DNA from: Acidimicrobiaceae bacterium
GTDB lineage: Bacteria > Actinomycetota > Acidimicrobiia > Acidimicrobiales > Ilumatobacteraceae
Length of the DNA: 64,000 bases
Reading direction: 5' to 3'
NCBI GenBank assembly: GCA_947450115.1
Contig: CANFUE010000008.1
Span: forward strand, 1-64,000
The number at the start of each line of letters is the position of its first letter. Position 1 is the stretch's first letter. Below, piece by piece: positions 28,840-37,816 of the stretch. The translations under genes and the position numbers were made by a program. The notes under the pieces were generated by a model, which saw nothing but the letters and a program-made list of their open reading frames with translations, made no database searches and was not told the origin of the DNA.

Positions 28840-30392
28840 TAAATTGACCGACCTGCAGCTTGCCAGTATTCATCTTTCAGCAGTTTTTTATATAACTTTC
28901 CCGTCGGGTGACGGGGGAGTTCAGGGCGAAAATCAACACTACGTGGACATTTCAAATCGGCTAACTGGGTCTTGCAGAAAGCGATGAGATCCTTGGCGAG
29001 AGCATCTCTTTCTGAATCGCTCATTGGCATCACGTCGGGTTGAACAACTGCTTTTACTTCTTCGCCAAATTCATCATTGGGTACACCGAATACTGCAACG
29101 TCGACAACGCGAGGATGATTGATGAGTACGTTCTCGGATTCCTGAGGATAAATATTGACTCCTCCCGAAATGATCATGAATGCTTTTCTGTCAGTAAGGA
29201 AAAGAAAGTTATCTTGATCTAAGTAACCGACATCGCCCAGTGTTGACCATCCGCGACCTTGTGGGTCACGTGAAGACTTCGTCTTTTCTGGGTCGTTGTG
29301 GTATTCGAATTGTGTTTGACTCTCGAAAAAAATGGTTCCAGATTCGCCTTGGGGCTGTTCGTTGCCCTCTTCGTCGCAAATATGCAAAACACCCTGAATA
29401 GAGGTGCCAACTGTTCCTGGGTGAGCAAGCCACATCTCTGAGTTGCAGTAGACAAACCCGTTACCTTCTGTGCCTGCGTAGTACTCGTGGATGACAGGGC
29501 CCCACCACTCAATCATTTGCTTCTTCACTTGTATGGGGCACGGTGCCGCGGCATGTATTGCTACTTGCAGAGAGTAGAGGTTATAGCGCTGGCGCACTTC
29601 GACAGGCAACTTCAGCATTCTGACGAACATGGTGGGAACAAGTTGACTGTGGGTGATGTGATACTTCTCGACGTAGCGCAAATATTCTTCCGCGTCGAAG
29701 TGTTCCATAATGACCGACGTTGCCCCCGTGAACATCGTTGCGAGGTTAAAGCGCAGAGGAGCTGCGTGGTACAGCGGTGCAGGTGAGAGGTACACCGCAT
29801 CTTGTGTCATAGAAAAGAGCATTTGTGCAAGGTTCGCAACACCATTTTGCGTGGTGAGTTCTGTGCGCGGAAGCACGCCTTTCACGCCTTTGGGGCGTCC
29901 AGTGGTGCCACTTGAATAGAGCATGTCCATGCCGCTAATGCGCTCGGTGAGCGGTTCGATGCTGTGTTGTTGAACGGCGGCCTCATATGAATCGAAACCG
30001 GGAATTGTTCCGTCTACCATGAGTCGCAATGCGGCCTGTGGAATGTCGTTGATGATTTCGGCCGCTTGATCTGATTTGTACTTAGAGGTGATGTAGCCCT
30101 TCGCACCGCAATCGTTGATGATGTAGGAAAGCTCATCGCTGGTGAGCCTGCTGGAGCAGGCGGTGTAGATGAGACCCGCGTAGTGGCAGCCCCAGATCAC
30201 TTCGAAGAAACGTGGGTGATTCTCCATGCAAATGGCAATGTGATCGCCCACCTCGAAGCCACTTGCTCGGAGGAGATTTGCGAGCCGGTTAGCTGCATCG
30301 TCGAGCTGTTTGTAGGTGACAACTTCCCCAGTAGAGGCCATGATGTAGGCAGGTTTATTGGGTGTGGACTGTGCAAAATCTCCCGGGTACAT
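28839..30392 (-). CDS. Acyl-CoA synthetase (FadD-like AMP-binding enzyme)
   Basis: 517 residues from ATG 30392. LYSSGTTGRPKGVKGVLP (P-loop, ~160-177), YHAAPLRFNLATMF, HEYYAGTEGNGF (A5), WSTLGDVGYLDQDNFLFLTDRK (A7/A8 hinge) and HPTGKLYKK (A10 lysine) define the ANL superfamily. It forms acyl-AMP then acyl-CoA; the acyl chain is unknown. ATG 30392 is chosen because TACTTT lies 6 nt before it; the in-frame TTG at 30437 would extend it by 15 residues. It is divergent from the acyl-CoA dehydrogenase, suggesting a joint fatty-acid task. Confidence 0.88.
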   Translation of the reverse strand: MYPGDFAQSTPNKPAYIMASTGEVVTYKQLDDAANRLANLLRASGFEVGDHIAICMENHPRFFEVIWGCHYAGLIYTACSSRLTSDELSYIINDCGAKGYITSKYKSDQAAEIINDIPQAALRLMVDGTIPGFDSYEAAVQQHSIEPLTERISGMDMLYSSGTTGRPKGVKGVLPRTELTTQNGVANLAQMLFSMTQDAVYLSPAPLYHAAPLRFNLATMFTGATSVIMEHFDAEEYLRYVEKYHITHSQLVPTMFVRMLKLPVEVRQRYNLYSLQVAIHAAAPCPIQVKKQMIEWWGPVIHEYYAGTEGNGFVYCNSEMWLAHPGTVGTSIQGVLHICDEEGNEQPQGESGTIFFESQTQFEYHNDPEKTKSSRDPQGRGWSTLGDVGYLDQDNFLFLTDRKAFMIISGGVNIYPQESENVLINHPRVVDVAVFGVPNDEFGEEVKAVVQPDVMPMSDSERDALAKDLIAFCKTQLADLKCPRSVDFRPELPRHPTGKLYKKLLKDEYWQAAGRSI

Positions 30393-30398
30393 CCTCCC

Positions 30399-30404
30399 AA
30401 AGTA
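30399..30404 (-). promoter_or_regulatory. -10 hexamer (TACTTT) of the acyl-CoA ligase gene
   Basis: Minus-strand TACTTT lies 6 nt before ATG 30392. The intervening GGGAGG is directly adjacent to the ATG, too close to act as a ribosome site. Confidence 0.55.
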
Positions 30405-30454
30405 GCCGATCTTCGATCTGGCGGCTTCGTTTAGCAAGGGCTCTAACCGTGCGG

Positions 30455-30460
30455 TAACTT
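30455..30460 (+). promoter_or_regulatory. -10 hexamer (TAACTT) of the acyl-CoA dehydrogenase gene
   Basis: TAACTT then AGGGGG then ATG 30467: a 6-nt spacer. It is divergent from the ligase promoter about 50 bp away. Confidence 0.6.
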
Positions 30461-30466
30461 AGGGGG

Positions 30467-31666
30467 ATGTCCAGCACTACAACCGTCTCAGAAGAACTCC
30501 TCGTCACTCAACTCGTTGAGCAATTGCTGAGTGAATTCCCACCTAGTTCCACCGATGCTTTGACTTTTTTAGGAGCTCAATTCGATCTCGGTCTTGCATG
30601 GGTGCAATTTCCGGTTGGTCACGGCGGTCTTGGTCTGTCTCCTCGATATCAAAAAATTGTCAATGAATACACCGCAAAAGCAGGTGCTCCGAACCCGTAT
30701 TATCGCAACCCCATTGGATACGGCATGTGCGGACCCACCGTTGTTGAATGGGGTAGCGAAGAGCAAAAGAAGCGCTACCTTCGCCCCTTGTTCACTGGTG
30801 AAGAAGTGTGGTGCCAACTGTTTTCCGAGCCAGGTTCCGGGTCCGACTTCGCTGGTCTCTCGGCAAAAGGTGTTCAAGACGGTGAAGAGTGGATCGCCAA
30901 TGGTCAAAAGGTATGGACCACGCTTGCCCACCTGTCGCGTTTCGGGTTGCTCGTCGTGCGTACCGATGCCGAGGCCGTGAAGCACGCTGGTCTTACTGCT
31001 TTCGTCGTAGACATGCAGGCTCCTGGTGTGGAAGTGCGTCCGTTGCGTCAAATGACTGGCGAAGCAGAATTTAACGAGGTGTACTTCACCGATGTACGTA
31101 TTCCACATTCTGAAATGTTGGGTGGACCCGGCGATGGTTGGAGAGTAAGCCTCACCACATTGATGAACGAGCGAGTCTCTATTGGTGGAGCAGTGCCACC
31201 ACGGGGAACCGGCGTCATTTCTGGTGCGGTGAAACTGTGGAACGATTTGCCCAGTGATCGCAAAGACGATTCAACGCGCGATGAACTCATGAAGCTGTGG
31301 ACGCGCGCAGAAGTGTTGCGTCTCACCAATATCCGTGCGGGCCAATTACGCAAAGTTGGTGTACCAGGCCCCGAAGGTTCCATTGGTAAAATGGAAAGCG
31401 CGAATCTCAACAAGGATGTCTATGAATTCTGCATTCAGTTGATGGGTGCAGATGGCATGTTGTATGGCTCTTACGAAATGATTCGCCCCGAAACGGCGAT
31501 GGGATTCGAATACATGCAAAAGGCATTCTTGCGTAGCCGTGCAAACTCAATTGAGGGTGGCACTACCGAAGTGATGAAGAACATTCTCGGAGAAAGAGTG
31601 CTTGGTTTGCCTGGTGATGTACGCGTTGACCGCGATGTCGCTTGGAGTAAAGTGCCGCGCAACTAA
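30467..31666 (+). CDS. Acyl-CoA dehydrogenase
   Basis: 399 residues. CQLFSEPGSGSDFAGLSAKG (~122-141, FAD/substrate loop), NGQKVWTTLAHLSRFGLLVVRTD, FNEVYFTDVRIPHSEMLGGPGDGW and the C-terminal AFLRSRANSIEGGTTEVMKNILGERVLGLP are class hallmarks. The enzyme oxidises an acyl-CoA to the 2-enoyl-CoA using FAD. The catalytic base cannot be assigned with certainty by eye; GTTE placement suggests the subgroup that acts on branched or steroid side-chain acyl-CoAs, but this is weak. The stop shares CTAA with the convergent membrane gene. Confidence 0.9.
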   Translation: MSSTTTVSEELLVTQLVEQLLSEFPPSSTDALTFLGAQFDLGLAWVQFPVGHGGLGLSPRYQKIVNEYTAKAGAPNPYYRNPIGYGMCGPTVVEWGSEEQKKRYLRPLFTGEEVWCQLFSEPGSGSDFAGLSAKGVQDGEEWIANGQKVWTTLAHLSRFGLLVVRTDAEAVKHAGLTAFVVDMQAPGVEVRPLRQMTGEAEFNEVYFTDVRIPHSEMLGGPGDGWRVSLTTLMNERVSIGGAVPPRGTGVISGAVKLWNDLPSDRKDDSTRDELMKLWTRAEVLRLTNIRAGQLRKVGVPGPEGSIGKMESANLNKDVYEFCIQLMGADGMLYGSYEMIRPETAMGFEYMQKAFLRSRANSIEGGTTEVMKNILGERVLGLPGDVRVDRDVAWSKVPRN

Positions 31667-32073
31667 ACAGCGCTCGCCAGCAAGATTCCTAAGTAAAAAA
31701 CCACAAGCGCACTCAGGAGCCCGACGGCTCCTCCTATTGCCTTCACGCTCTTATTGGGTGAAGAACTATGAGCCAATGTGGCAAGTGCCCCTACTGCAAC
31801 AAGAACAATTTTGATTCCGAGTGTCGCCTGGTACGAAGTGTCATGCGCTGAGATGTCGGTATCAAAGATGTTCCAGAACCCCGTTACAACGAGTACGGCG
31901 AAAGCGGGCCAGGCAATGCGGGCAAAGCCTTGAGCGGTCGTAATAAGTGCCTCGGGATGCGATTTTCTCAATTTTGGAACCAGTCCACCCAGAACAATTT
32001 GTCCTCCTACCCAAATGCCTGCAGCTAAAAGGTGAAGAAATATTCTCAGCGAATCAAGGGTGGGGCTAATCAT
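31663..32073 (-). CDS. Small CopD-like four-helix membrane protein
   Basis: 136 residues from ATG 32073. Four hydrophobic spans (about 7-28, 47-65, 80-102, 112-134). SLRIFLHLLAAGIWVGGQIVLGGLVP resembles the first helix of CopD-domain proteins, with a His in the membrane. Those are linked to copper import or heme-like electron transfer; the role here is unknown. The start overlaps the ispH stop by 8 bp, so it is cotranscribed with ispH. The stop overlaps that of the acyl-CoA dehydrogenase. Confidence 0.68.
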   Translation of the reverse strand: MISPTLDSLRIFLHLLAAGIWVGGQIVLGGLVPKLRKSHPEALITTAQGFARIAWPAFAVLVVTGFWNIFDTDISAHDTSYQATLGIKIVLVAVGALATLAHSSSPNKSVKAIGGAVGLLSALVVFYLGILLASAV

Positions 32074-33169
32074 GGGAAGACGTACTTTCTTGTTGACGCA
32101 ATGCATCGAGAACGTTGCTAGCGGCGGTTTTTCGATCATCAATATTGCGTCGTTGTGCAGTTGGCACTCCGAGCATTGTGTAGCAGGCAGTTAATGTGCT
32201 TGATTGCAATTCACGAATATTACGTGGAGGAGGAAAATATTCATCTTCTTCAGTGACACGCACTTCTTCAATGCCATTGACTGGTTTGAGAAACTGAAGG
32301 ACCTCTTCCACGAGTTCCTCAGGAGCAGAGGCCCCTGCGGTGACTCCAACTTGCCCAAATAAATCACGGGGAAGTTCACTTGCGCTATTGATGCGCAGTA
32401 CACGTTTGCAGCCGGAATCGATGGCAAGGCGCTCAAGTGCCCTCGTGTTTGATGAGTTTGACGAGCCGATGACGATAATGCTGTCGCAACGTTGTGCCAT
32501 TTGCATGAGAGCGCTCTGACGATTCGTTGTTGCAAAACAGAGGTCGCTACGACCAGGCGACCAAACATTCTCAAATCGATCGTGCACTGCTTGTGCGACT
32601 CCTTCCCAATCACGGTGAGACAAAGTGGTCTGTGCGAGCAAAGCCAATGGCTGATCGAATTTTTGCAAAGCCTGTACATCGGCAATGGTTTCAACTCGCG
32701 AAATGGATTGTGGTGCAACAGCCATGGTTCCGACTGCTTCTTCGTGGCCTTCATGGCCAACATAAACTATGTGGTATCCCTTGGCTGAACGCACCTTCAC
32801 TTCATGGTGCACCTTCGTCACGAGAGGACAAACAGAATCCACCACGTAACTACCTCGTCGGCGCGCTTCTTCCACTACTTCTGGCGCAGAACCGTGGGCT
32901 GACAACATGATGGGCATGCCATGAGGTACATCTAAAATATCGTCAACAAAGACAACACCGAGATCTGTGAAGCGTTCAACGACTATCTGGTTGTGAACAA
33001 TTTCGTGATAGCAGTACACAGGTGCAGGGAATGTACGAACCATCCATGAAAGGGCCTTAATTGCCATTTCAACTCCTGCACAAAAACCGCGCGGTGCGGC
33101 AAGTAGCACGCGTTCCACACGCAGTTCAGATGTCATGACGCCTTGAGCATCTGATGGAGTAGGGGCCAT
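32066..33169 (-). CDS. ispH: 4-hydroxy-3-methylbut-2-enyl diphosphate reductase
   Basis: 367 residues, slightly long for the family because of N- and C-terminal extensions. The three iron-sulfur cysteines are in RGFCAGVEMAI, DSVCPLVTKVH and SDLCFATTNRQ. His residues in YCYHEIVHN and AHGSAPEV and the SSNSSNT motif bind substrate. IspH makes IPP and DMAPP in the last step of the MEP pathway. ATG 33169 is kept; ATG 33136 gives a start closer to other IspH proteins. A TAATGT element lies 9 nt before 33169. Confidence 0.95.
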   Translation of the reverse strand: MAPTPSDAQGVMTSELRVERVLLAAPRGFCAGVEMAIKALSWMVRTFPAPVYCYHEIVHNQIVVERFTDLGVVFVDDILDVPHGMPIMLSAHGSAPEVVEEARRRGSYVVDSVCPLVTKVHHEVKVRSAKGYHIVYVGHEGHEEAVGTMAVAPQSISRVETIADVQALQKFDQPLALLAQTTLSHRDWEGVAQAVHDRFENVWSPGRSDLCFATTNRQSALMQMAQRCDSIIVIGSSNSSNTRALERLAIDSGCKRVLRINSASELPRDLFGQVGVTAGASAPEELVEEVLQFLKPVNGIEEVRVTEEDEYFPPPRNIRELQSSTLTACYTMLGVPTAQRRNIDDRKTAASNVLDALRQQESTSSHD

Positions 33170-33201
33170 ACGTGTTCCACATTAGTACGCTGAGGCGCAA
33201 G

Positions 33202-33207
33202 TAGCCT
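33202..33207 (+). promoter_or_regulatory. -10 hexamer (TAGCCT) of the DUF512-der operon
   Basis: TAGCCT ends 6 nt before GTG 33214; no Shine-Dalgarno. Leaderless geometry. Confidence 0.55.
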
Positions 33208-33213
33208 CTCTAT

Positions 33214-34668
33214 GTGTCTGTTTCTACCGAGCTCACCGCCCGTATAGTGGCTGTTCATCAGGGCAGCCCTGCGTATCAGGCTGGCGTTCTGGTTGGCGAT
33301 GTGGTGATGAGTGTCAATGGCCAAGTGGTGCGCGACATCATTGAGTGGCACCATGCGGTAGACGAAGCAGCAATATCGCTCGATATCGATCGTGACGGTA
33401 TGCGTTTCGAATTTGACATCGACAAGAGGCCTGGCGAGCAGCTTGGGGTTGAAATTTCCAGTGCTGTTTTCGACAGGGTCCAGACATGTGACAACCATTG
33501 TTCGTTTTGTTTCATTTATCAGTTGCCTAAGAACTTGCGTAAGAGTCTCTACCTCAAAGATGATGATTATCGACTCAGTTTTCTTTTCGGGAACTTCACC
33601 ACTCTCACACGTTTTACCGAGGCTGACCTCGAGCGAGTCATAGACCAAAAATTATCTCCGCTCCATGTGAGTATTCATGTGAGTGACCCATGGAAGCGCG
33701 CCGACATGTTGCGTAACGAAAGAGGTGCAGTCAGCCTGCGTTGGCTAAAGGTGCTGCTCGAGAGCGGTATTGCAGTTCGCGGACAAATTGTGGTGTGCCC
33801 CGACCACAACAATGGTGACGACCTCGAACGAACTCTGATTGACGTGCTCGACCAGTTCCCGCAACTTGAGGCCGTGGCGATTGTTCCTCTAGGCCTCAGT
33901 CAATTCAATCCTGAAGCCGAATTACGTGTTCACACTTCAAAGGAAGCAGCCGATGTTGTTGTTCTCTGCGAGAAGTACCAACTGATTGCAGAGAAGCTCA
34001 TTGGAAAGAAAATGTTTTGGCCATCAGATGAGTTTTATCTGCTCGGCAATATGCAATTCCCGGAAGCTGTTTCTTACGGCGGATATCCAATGTACGAAGA
34101 TGGCGTGGGAATTGTTTCGTGCTTTATTGAGGAGTACTACGGTCGCAAGATTAATGACGATGAATCACTAGCCCAGCAAACGAGTGGTTTTTTTGCATCG
34201 GTCGATGGTGCAACACCTGGGGGGTATAGGTCCTTGCGCGACACCAGTATCCAGAATCCTGCGGGCGATACAGGTTTACGGGTGGTTCACAGTCAGCCAG
34301 TAGAGCTCACTCGTCGCACACGTTCAGCTTCCGTTCCTGTCGGCAAGGTAGGAATTTTGACGGGTGCGTATGCAGCAAGCGTTATTTCAGCAATTGTGAG
34401 TGAATATGGAGACCGAATTTCGGTTTTGCCCGTAGTAAATAACTATTTTGGGGGCAATACTGCAGTCTCGGGTTTGATGGTTGGCGAAGATATTCGTTCG
34501 GTCATGTTGTCTCATGTCGAATGTGGCGTGTTTCTTCTACCCGATGTGTGCTTGTCGGAAGGTCGCTTTCTTGACGGAATGACACTCGAGGACCTCCCGT
34601 CGTCGGTTGTGGTTCTCCCTACCGATGGTCATGCACTACGAAATTTTCTGGAAAAGGTAATGCAATGA
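33214..34668 (+). CDS. DUF512 protein with PDZ and radical-SAM-like domains
   Basis: 484 residues. An N-terminal PDZ-like domain (about 8-70: QGSPAYQAGVLVGDVVMSVNG) is followed by a radical-SAM-type cluster CDNHCSFCFIYQLP (~91-104) and the C-terminal DUF512 region (about 270-470), including VLPVVNNYFGGNTAVSGLMVG. The family is widespread in Gram-positive bacteria and cyanobacteria, next to der, and is of unknown function. Location beside a ribosome-assembly GTPase hints at rRNA or ribosome work. The der start overlaps its stop (ATGA). Confidence 0.86.
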   Translation: MSVSTELTARIVAVHQGSPAYQAGVLVGDVVMSVNGQVVRDIIEWHHAVDEAAISLDIDRDGMRFEFDIDKRPGEQLGVEISSAVFDRVQTCDNHCSFCFIYQLPKNLRKSLYLKDDDYRLSFLFGNFTTLTRFTEADLERVIDQKLSPLHVSIHVSDPWKRADMLRNERGAVSLRWLKVLLESGIAVRGQIVVCPDHNNGDDLERTLIDVLDQFPQLEAVAIVPLGLSQFNPEAELRVHTSKEAADVVVLCEKYQLIAEKLIGKKMFWPSDEFYLLGNMQFPEAVSYGGYPMYEDGVGIVSCFIEEYYGRKINDDESLAQQTSGFFASVDGATPGGYRSLRDTSIQNPAGDTGLRVVHSQPVELTRRTRSASVPVGKVGILTGAYAASVISAIVSEYGDRISVLPVVNNYFGGNTAVSGLMVGEDIRSVMLSHVECGVFLLPDVCLSEGRFLDGMTLEDLPSSVVVLPTDGHALRNFLEKVMQ

Positions 34669-35999
34669 AACCCCATGTAGTCATCGTTGGTCGTCCAAAC
34701 GTCGGTAAAAGCACTCTGTTCAACCGCTTCGTTGGTGGTCAAGTTGCCATTGTTGAAGACCGTCCCGGAATCACTCGCGACAGAAATACCCACGATGCCT
34801 CATGGCTAGGTCGTGAGTTCAGTGTTACCGATACCGGCGGATGGATGCCCGGTGGCAGTGATCTGGAAGAAAAGGTGTCACGCCAGGTAGAGCAAGCAGT
34901 GAAAGAGGCAAATCTTGTTCTCTTTATTGTTGATGCCTCTGTAGGTGCAACCGATGATGACGAGCGCATTGGCATGTGGTTGCGTAAATCAGGGGCAACT
35001 GTGCTTGTTGTTGCGAATAAGTCCGACAACGAACGACGTGAAAACGATCGCTGGAATTTCCTTTCCTTAGGTCTGGGCGAGCCATGGCCGGTTTCTGCTT
35101 TACATGGTCGCAGGTCGGGAGACTTGCTCGACGTCATCATTTCTGAACTAGGTCTCGATACTCAAGAGGCACCTGTGGTCGACGAAGTCGACAACTCGCA
35201 TCTCGAACCATCTGATCCTGCACTTAAGGGCATTCCACGTGTAGCCATTGTTGGTCGACCAAACGTGGGTAAGAGCACTTTATTCAACAAAATTGTTGGC
35301 GAAGAACGCAGTGTGGTGCACGACATGTCTGGCACAACTCGCGACGCCATCGACACTTTGATTGAAACTGAAGACGGAAAACTGATTTTGGTCGATACGG
35401 CTGGTATGCGTCGCCGCTCTAAAATTGATGACTCTGCAGAGTATTACTCACTTGTACGTGCCTTGCGTGCGGTAGATGAGTCAGACATTGCGCTTTTGGT
35501 GATTGACTCAACAGAAGGTATTACGAGCCAAGATCAACGTCTTGCAGAACGCATTGATGCAGCTGGTTGTCCACTCATTGTTATTTTGAATAAATGGGAA
35601 ATTCTCGATACAGAGCGCCGCGAGCAAGTGACTGCGGAAATGGCACGCAAGTTGTACTTCATTGGCGATGCGCCAATTTTGCGAGTATCAGCGCTCACCG
35701 GCAAGGGTGTTCATCGTTTGTTGCCGGTGTTGAAAGATTCCATAGAGCAGTACCACCGCCGCGTGCCTACTCGCGATGTAAACCGCGTGATGTCTGATGC
35801 GCAGCAAAAACATCCAGCAGCGGGCGGCGCACGTGTGCTTTATGCTTTGCAAGGAGCATCGGATCCTCCGACGTTTACACTGTTTGTCAACAGGGAACTA
35901 CCGGGTTCGTACTTGCGGTATCTCGAACGCTCCATTCGTGAGGCATTTAAGTTTGGTTCTACGCCCATCAAATTACGCGTTAGGCGTAGGGCGGAGTAG
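34665..35999 (+). CDS. der: Ribosome-assembly GTPase Der (EngA)
   Basis: 444 residues with two tandem GTPase domains. G1: VGRPNVGKSTLFNRFVGG (7-24) and VGRPNVGKSTLFNKIVGEE (~195-213); G3: DTGGW and VDTAGM; G4: NKSD and NKWE. A C-terminal KH-like domain covers about 360-440. Der is essential for 50S subunit assembly. It is translationally coupled to the DUF512 gene. In mycobacteria der follows rluB and cmk; here it is displaced by about 18 kb. Confidence 0.96.
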   Translation: MKPHVVIVGRPNVGKSTLFNRFVGGQVAIVEDRPGITRDRNTHDASWLGREFSVTDTGGWMPGGSDLEEKVSRQVEQAVKEANLVLFIVDASVGATDDDERIGMWLRKSGATVLVVANKSDNERRENDRWNFLSLGLGEPWPVSALHGRRSGDLLDVIISELGLDTQEAPVVDEVDNSHLEPSDPALKGIPRVAIVGRPNVGKSTLFNKIVGEERSVVHDMSGTTRDAIDTLIETEDGKLILVDTAGMRRRSKIDDSAEYYSLVRALRAVDESDIALLVIDSTEGITSQDQRLAERIDAAGCPLIVILNKWEILDTERREQVTAEMARKLYFIGDAPILRVSALTGKGVHRLLPVLKDSIEQYHRRVPTRDVNRVMSDAQQKHPAAGGARVLYALQGASDPPTFTLFVNRELPGSYLRYLERSIREAFKFGSTPIKLRVRRRAE

Positions 36000-36002
36000 G
36001 CA

Positions 36003-36251
36003 ATGCCGTGGTGTGAACCTTGTGCAAAATATTTCACCCCAACGGCAATGACCGCTGAAGGCGCCTGTCCTGATTGCGGTGATCAACCAGATTTACCCAA
36101 TGCCCATGGAAAAATTACGTCAAAAAATCTGAACCTGCGCGAACTCGCAGGGATGACGGAAGAGGAAGCAAAAGCTCCGTGGCATTTCAAAATGCTTTTG
36201 GGGGCTTTGGTTTTGTATCTCACTTGGAGGGTAATCAGCCTTTTCTCGTAG
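36003..36251 (+). CDS. Small zinc-ribbon protein with a C-terminal membrane helix
   Basis: 82 residues. MPWCEPCAKYF and GACPDCGDQP give two CxxC pairs for a zinc ribbon; LRELAGMTEEEAKAPWHFK is a linker, and MLLGALVLYLTWRVISLF is one membrane helix. The topology is probably a cytosolic ribbon with a tail anchor. It starts 3 bp after der, so it is likely cotranscribed. No known function. Confidence 0.65.
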   Translation: MPWCEPCAKYFTPTAMTAEGACPDCGDQPDLPNAHGKITSKNLNLRELAGMTEEEAKAPWHFKMLLGALVLYLTWRVISLFS

Positions 36252-36261
36252 ACTTGTAGCA

Positions 36262-36336
36262 CGGGCTGTAGCGCAGCTTGGTTAGCGCGCTTGTCTGGGG
36301 GACAAGAGGTCGTGGGTTCAAATCCCGCCAGCCCGA
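36262..36336 (+). tRNA. tRNA-Pro (anticodon GGG)
   Basis: CGGGCTG (36262-36268) pairs perfectly with CAGCCCG at the 3' end; the D arm is GCGC...GCGC; the anticodon arm is CTTGT-CTGGGGG-ACAAG with anticodon GGG; the T arm is GTGGG-TTCAAAT-CCCGC. The discriminator base is A and CCA is not encoded. It lies 10 bp downstream of the zinc-ribbon gene. Confidence 0.95.
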
Positions 36337-36389
36337 CAATTGGTTTTCGTGGGAACGCGAGAGTTTTCGAATTGAGGGGATTTTCACAG

Positions 36390-37106
36390 ATGAAAATTGC
36401 AGGTTCAGTTGTTTTAGTAACAGGAGCAAACCGAGGTCTTGGTGCTGAGTATGTTCGTCAATTGCTCGATCGTGGAGCGGCAAAGGTGTACGCCGCAGCG
36501 CGCAAGCCAGAAACAATCACTACTCCAGGAGTAGTGCCTATCAAGCTCGATGTAACGAGCGCTAGCGATATAGCTGCTGCCGTTGAGATGTGTGGCGACA
36601 TCACGATGCTCATCAACAATGCTGGGGTAGTTATTGGCGGTCGCATTATGGCAGATCATGCTTTAGAGAATGCCAAGACCGAATTTGAAACCAATGTCTG
36701 GGGCCCCTTCAACTTGTCGAAGTCATTTGCTCCCGCACTTGCTGTCAATGGCGGAGGTGTCATTGTGAATGTTTTGTCGGCAGTGTCGTGGCTCTCTATG
36801 AAAGAAGTTGCCACTTATGCGATGTCAAAGTCTGCAGCTTGGTCGATGACCAATGGTTTGCGCTTGGAGCTGGCACGTCAGGGAACGCTTGTTGTGGCTG
36901 TTCACCCGGCTTTCATTGATACCGATATGGCTGCCGGAGTCGATATGCCTAAGACATCCCCCCATCAAGTGGTGGAGCGTACTTTGGATGGCGTAGAGCA
37001 AGGTGTGCCTGAAGTGCTCGCCGACGATACATCGGTCTTTGTTAAAAACAGTTTGCCGAAGCACATCGAAACTTTCTATCCAAAAGTGGCAGCTCCTCGA
37101 CCTTGA
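36390..37106 (+). CDS. Short-chain dehydrogenase/reductase
   Basis: 238 residues from ATG 36390. GANRGLGAEYV (cofactor loop TGxxxGxG), INNAGVV (NNAG), and catalytic Ser...Tyr-x-x-x-Lys in VLSAVSW and YAMSKSAAW give a classical SDR of about 240 residues. YAAARKP after strand 2 suggests NADP preference. Substrate unknown. The overlap with the L,D-transpeptidase start (TTGA) implies coexpression, though no shared function is evident. Confidence 0.85.
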   Translation: MKIAGSVVLVTGANRGLGAEYVRQLLDRGAAKVYAAARKPETITTPGVVPIKLDVTSASDIAAAVEMCGDITMLINNAGVVIGGRIMADHALENAKTEFETNVWGPFNLSKSFAPALAVNGGGVIVNVLSAVSWLSMKEVATYAMSKSAAWSMTNGLRLELARQGTLVVAVHPAFIDTDMAAGVDMPKTSPHQVVERTLDGVEQGVPEVLADDTSVFVKNSLPKHIETFYPKVAAPRP

Positions 37107-37816
37107 GAGCTTCGGTAAAGATTGCCTTTTGCTTGGCGGTACTTCCGTCTCTTTTGCCAACAACGGCGCATGCCGATAACACGCCGGTTCTCAACATCAC
37201 AGAGAACCTTGTTGGCAATGCGCAACAATTAGTTGTGGTCGAAAACGCTGTGAAAGAGAGCTCATTTGCCGCGTTGTCTGTCTACATCAAGAGTGATCTG
37301 GGTTGGCGTAAACAATTCGGTTCCATCCTAGTTCGTATTGGCAGAAATGGCTTTTCTCAACATCATCGCGAAGGTGATGGCACCACGCCTATGGGCTCGT
37401 ATGGGATTCCGTTAGTTTTCGGTATCGTGCCTGTTCCGGAAAATGGTTTCCCTTTTATTCGCATTCGTGAAAACTACTGTTGGGTTTTGCGTCAAACGCA
37501 AAAAACATATAACACTCTTGTGAAGGGAAGTAAGTGCGCTAATGGCGACGAAGATCTTTATCGCATCGCTCATGGAGGCCCTTACAGGCGCGGCATCGCG
37601 CTCGACTTCAATATGAACCCTATTGTTCGGGGTCATGGCGGCGCGATATTCATACATTCACATTCTTACTACGCATCGGGTAACACAAAGCCAACTTCTG
37701 GGTGCGTCAGTATGACGAGTGCACAACTGCTACAGGTTCTGAAGCTCATTGATATCAAACTTCATACGAGAGTTATTTTGGGAACGAGAAATTATTTAAC
37801 CTCTTCAACTCGTTGA
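37103..37816 (+). CDS. Exported L,D-transpeptidase-like (YkuD) protein
   Basis: 237 residues from TTG 37103, which overlaps the SDR stop. The N-terminal RASVKIAFCLAVLPSLLPTTAHA is a signal peptide with cleavage after AHA. The YkuD catalytic block is FIHSHSYYASG then TPTSGCVSM-like KPTSGCVSM (His and Cys of HxnSxGC). Proteins of this class form 3-3 crosslinks in peptidoglycan or attach proteins. The fold starts with TTPMGSYGIPLVFG, also typical. It acts outside the membrane. Its end overlaps the convergent LLM gene by 44 bp. Confidence 0.8.
   Translation: MRASVKIAFCLAVLPSLLPTTAHADNTPVLNITENLVGNAQQLVVVENAVKESSFAALSVYIKSDLGWRKQFGSILVRIGRNGFSQHHREGDGTTPMGSYGIPLVFGIVPVPENGFPFIRIRENYCWVLRQTQKTYNTLVKGSKCANGDEDLYRIAHGGPYRRGIALDFNMNPIVRGHGGAIFIHSHSYYASGNTKPTSGCVSMTSAQLLQVLKLIDIKLHTRVILGTRNYLTSSTR

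Noticed and set aside
32191-32763. A 190-residue minus-strand frame inside ispH
   Set aside because: It is the out-of-frame shadow of ispH, which has all three iron-sulfur cysteines.
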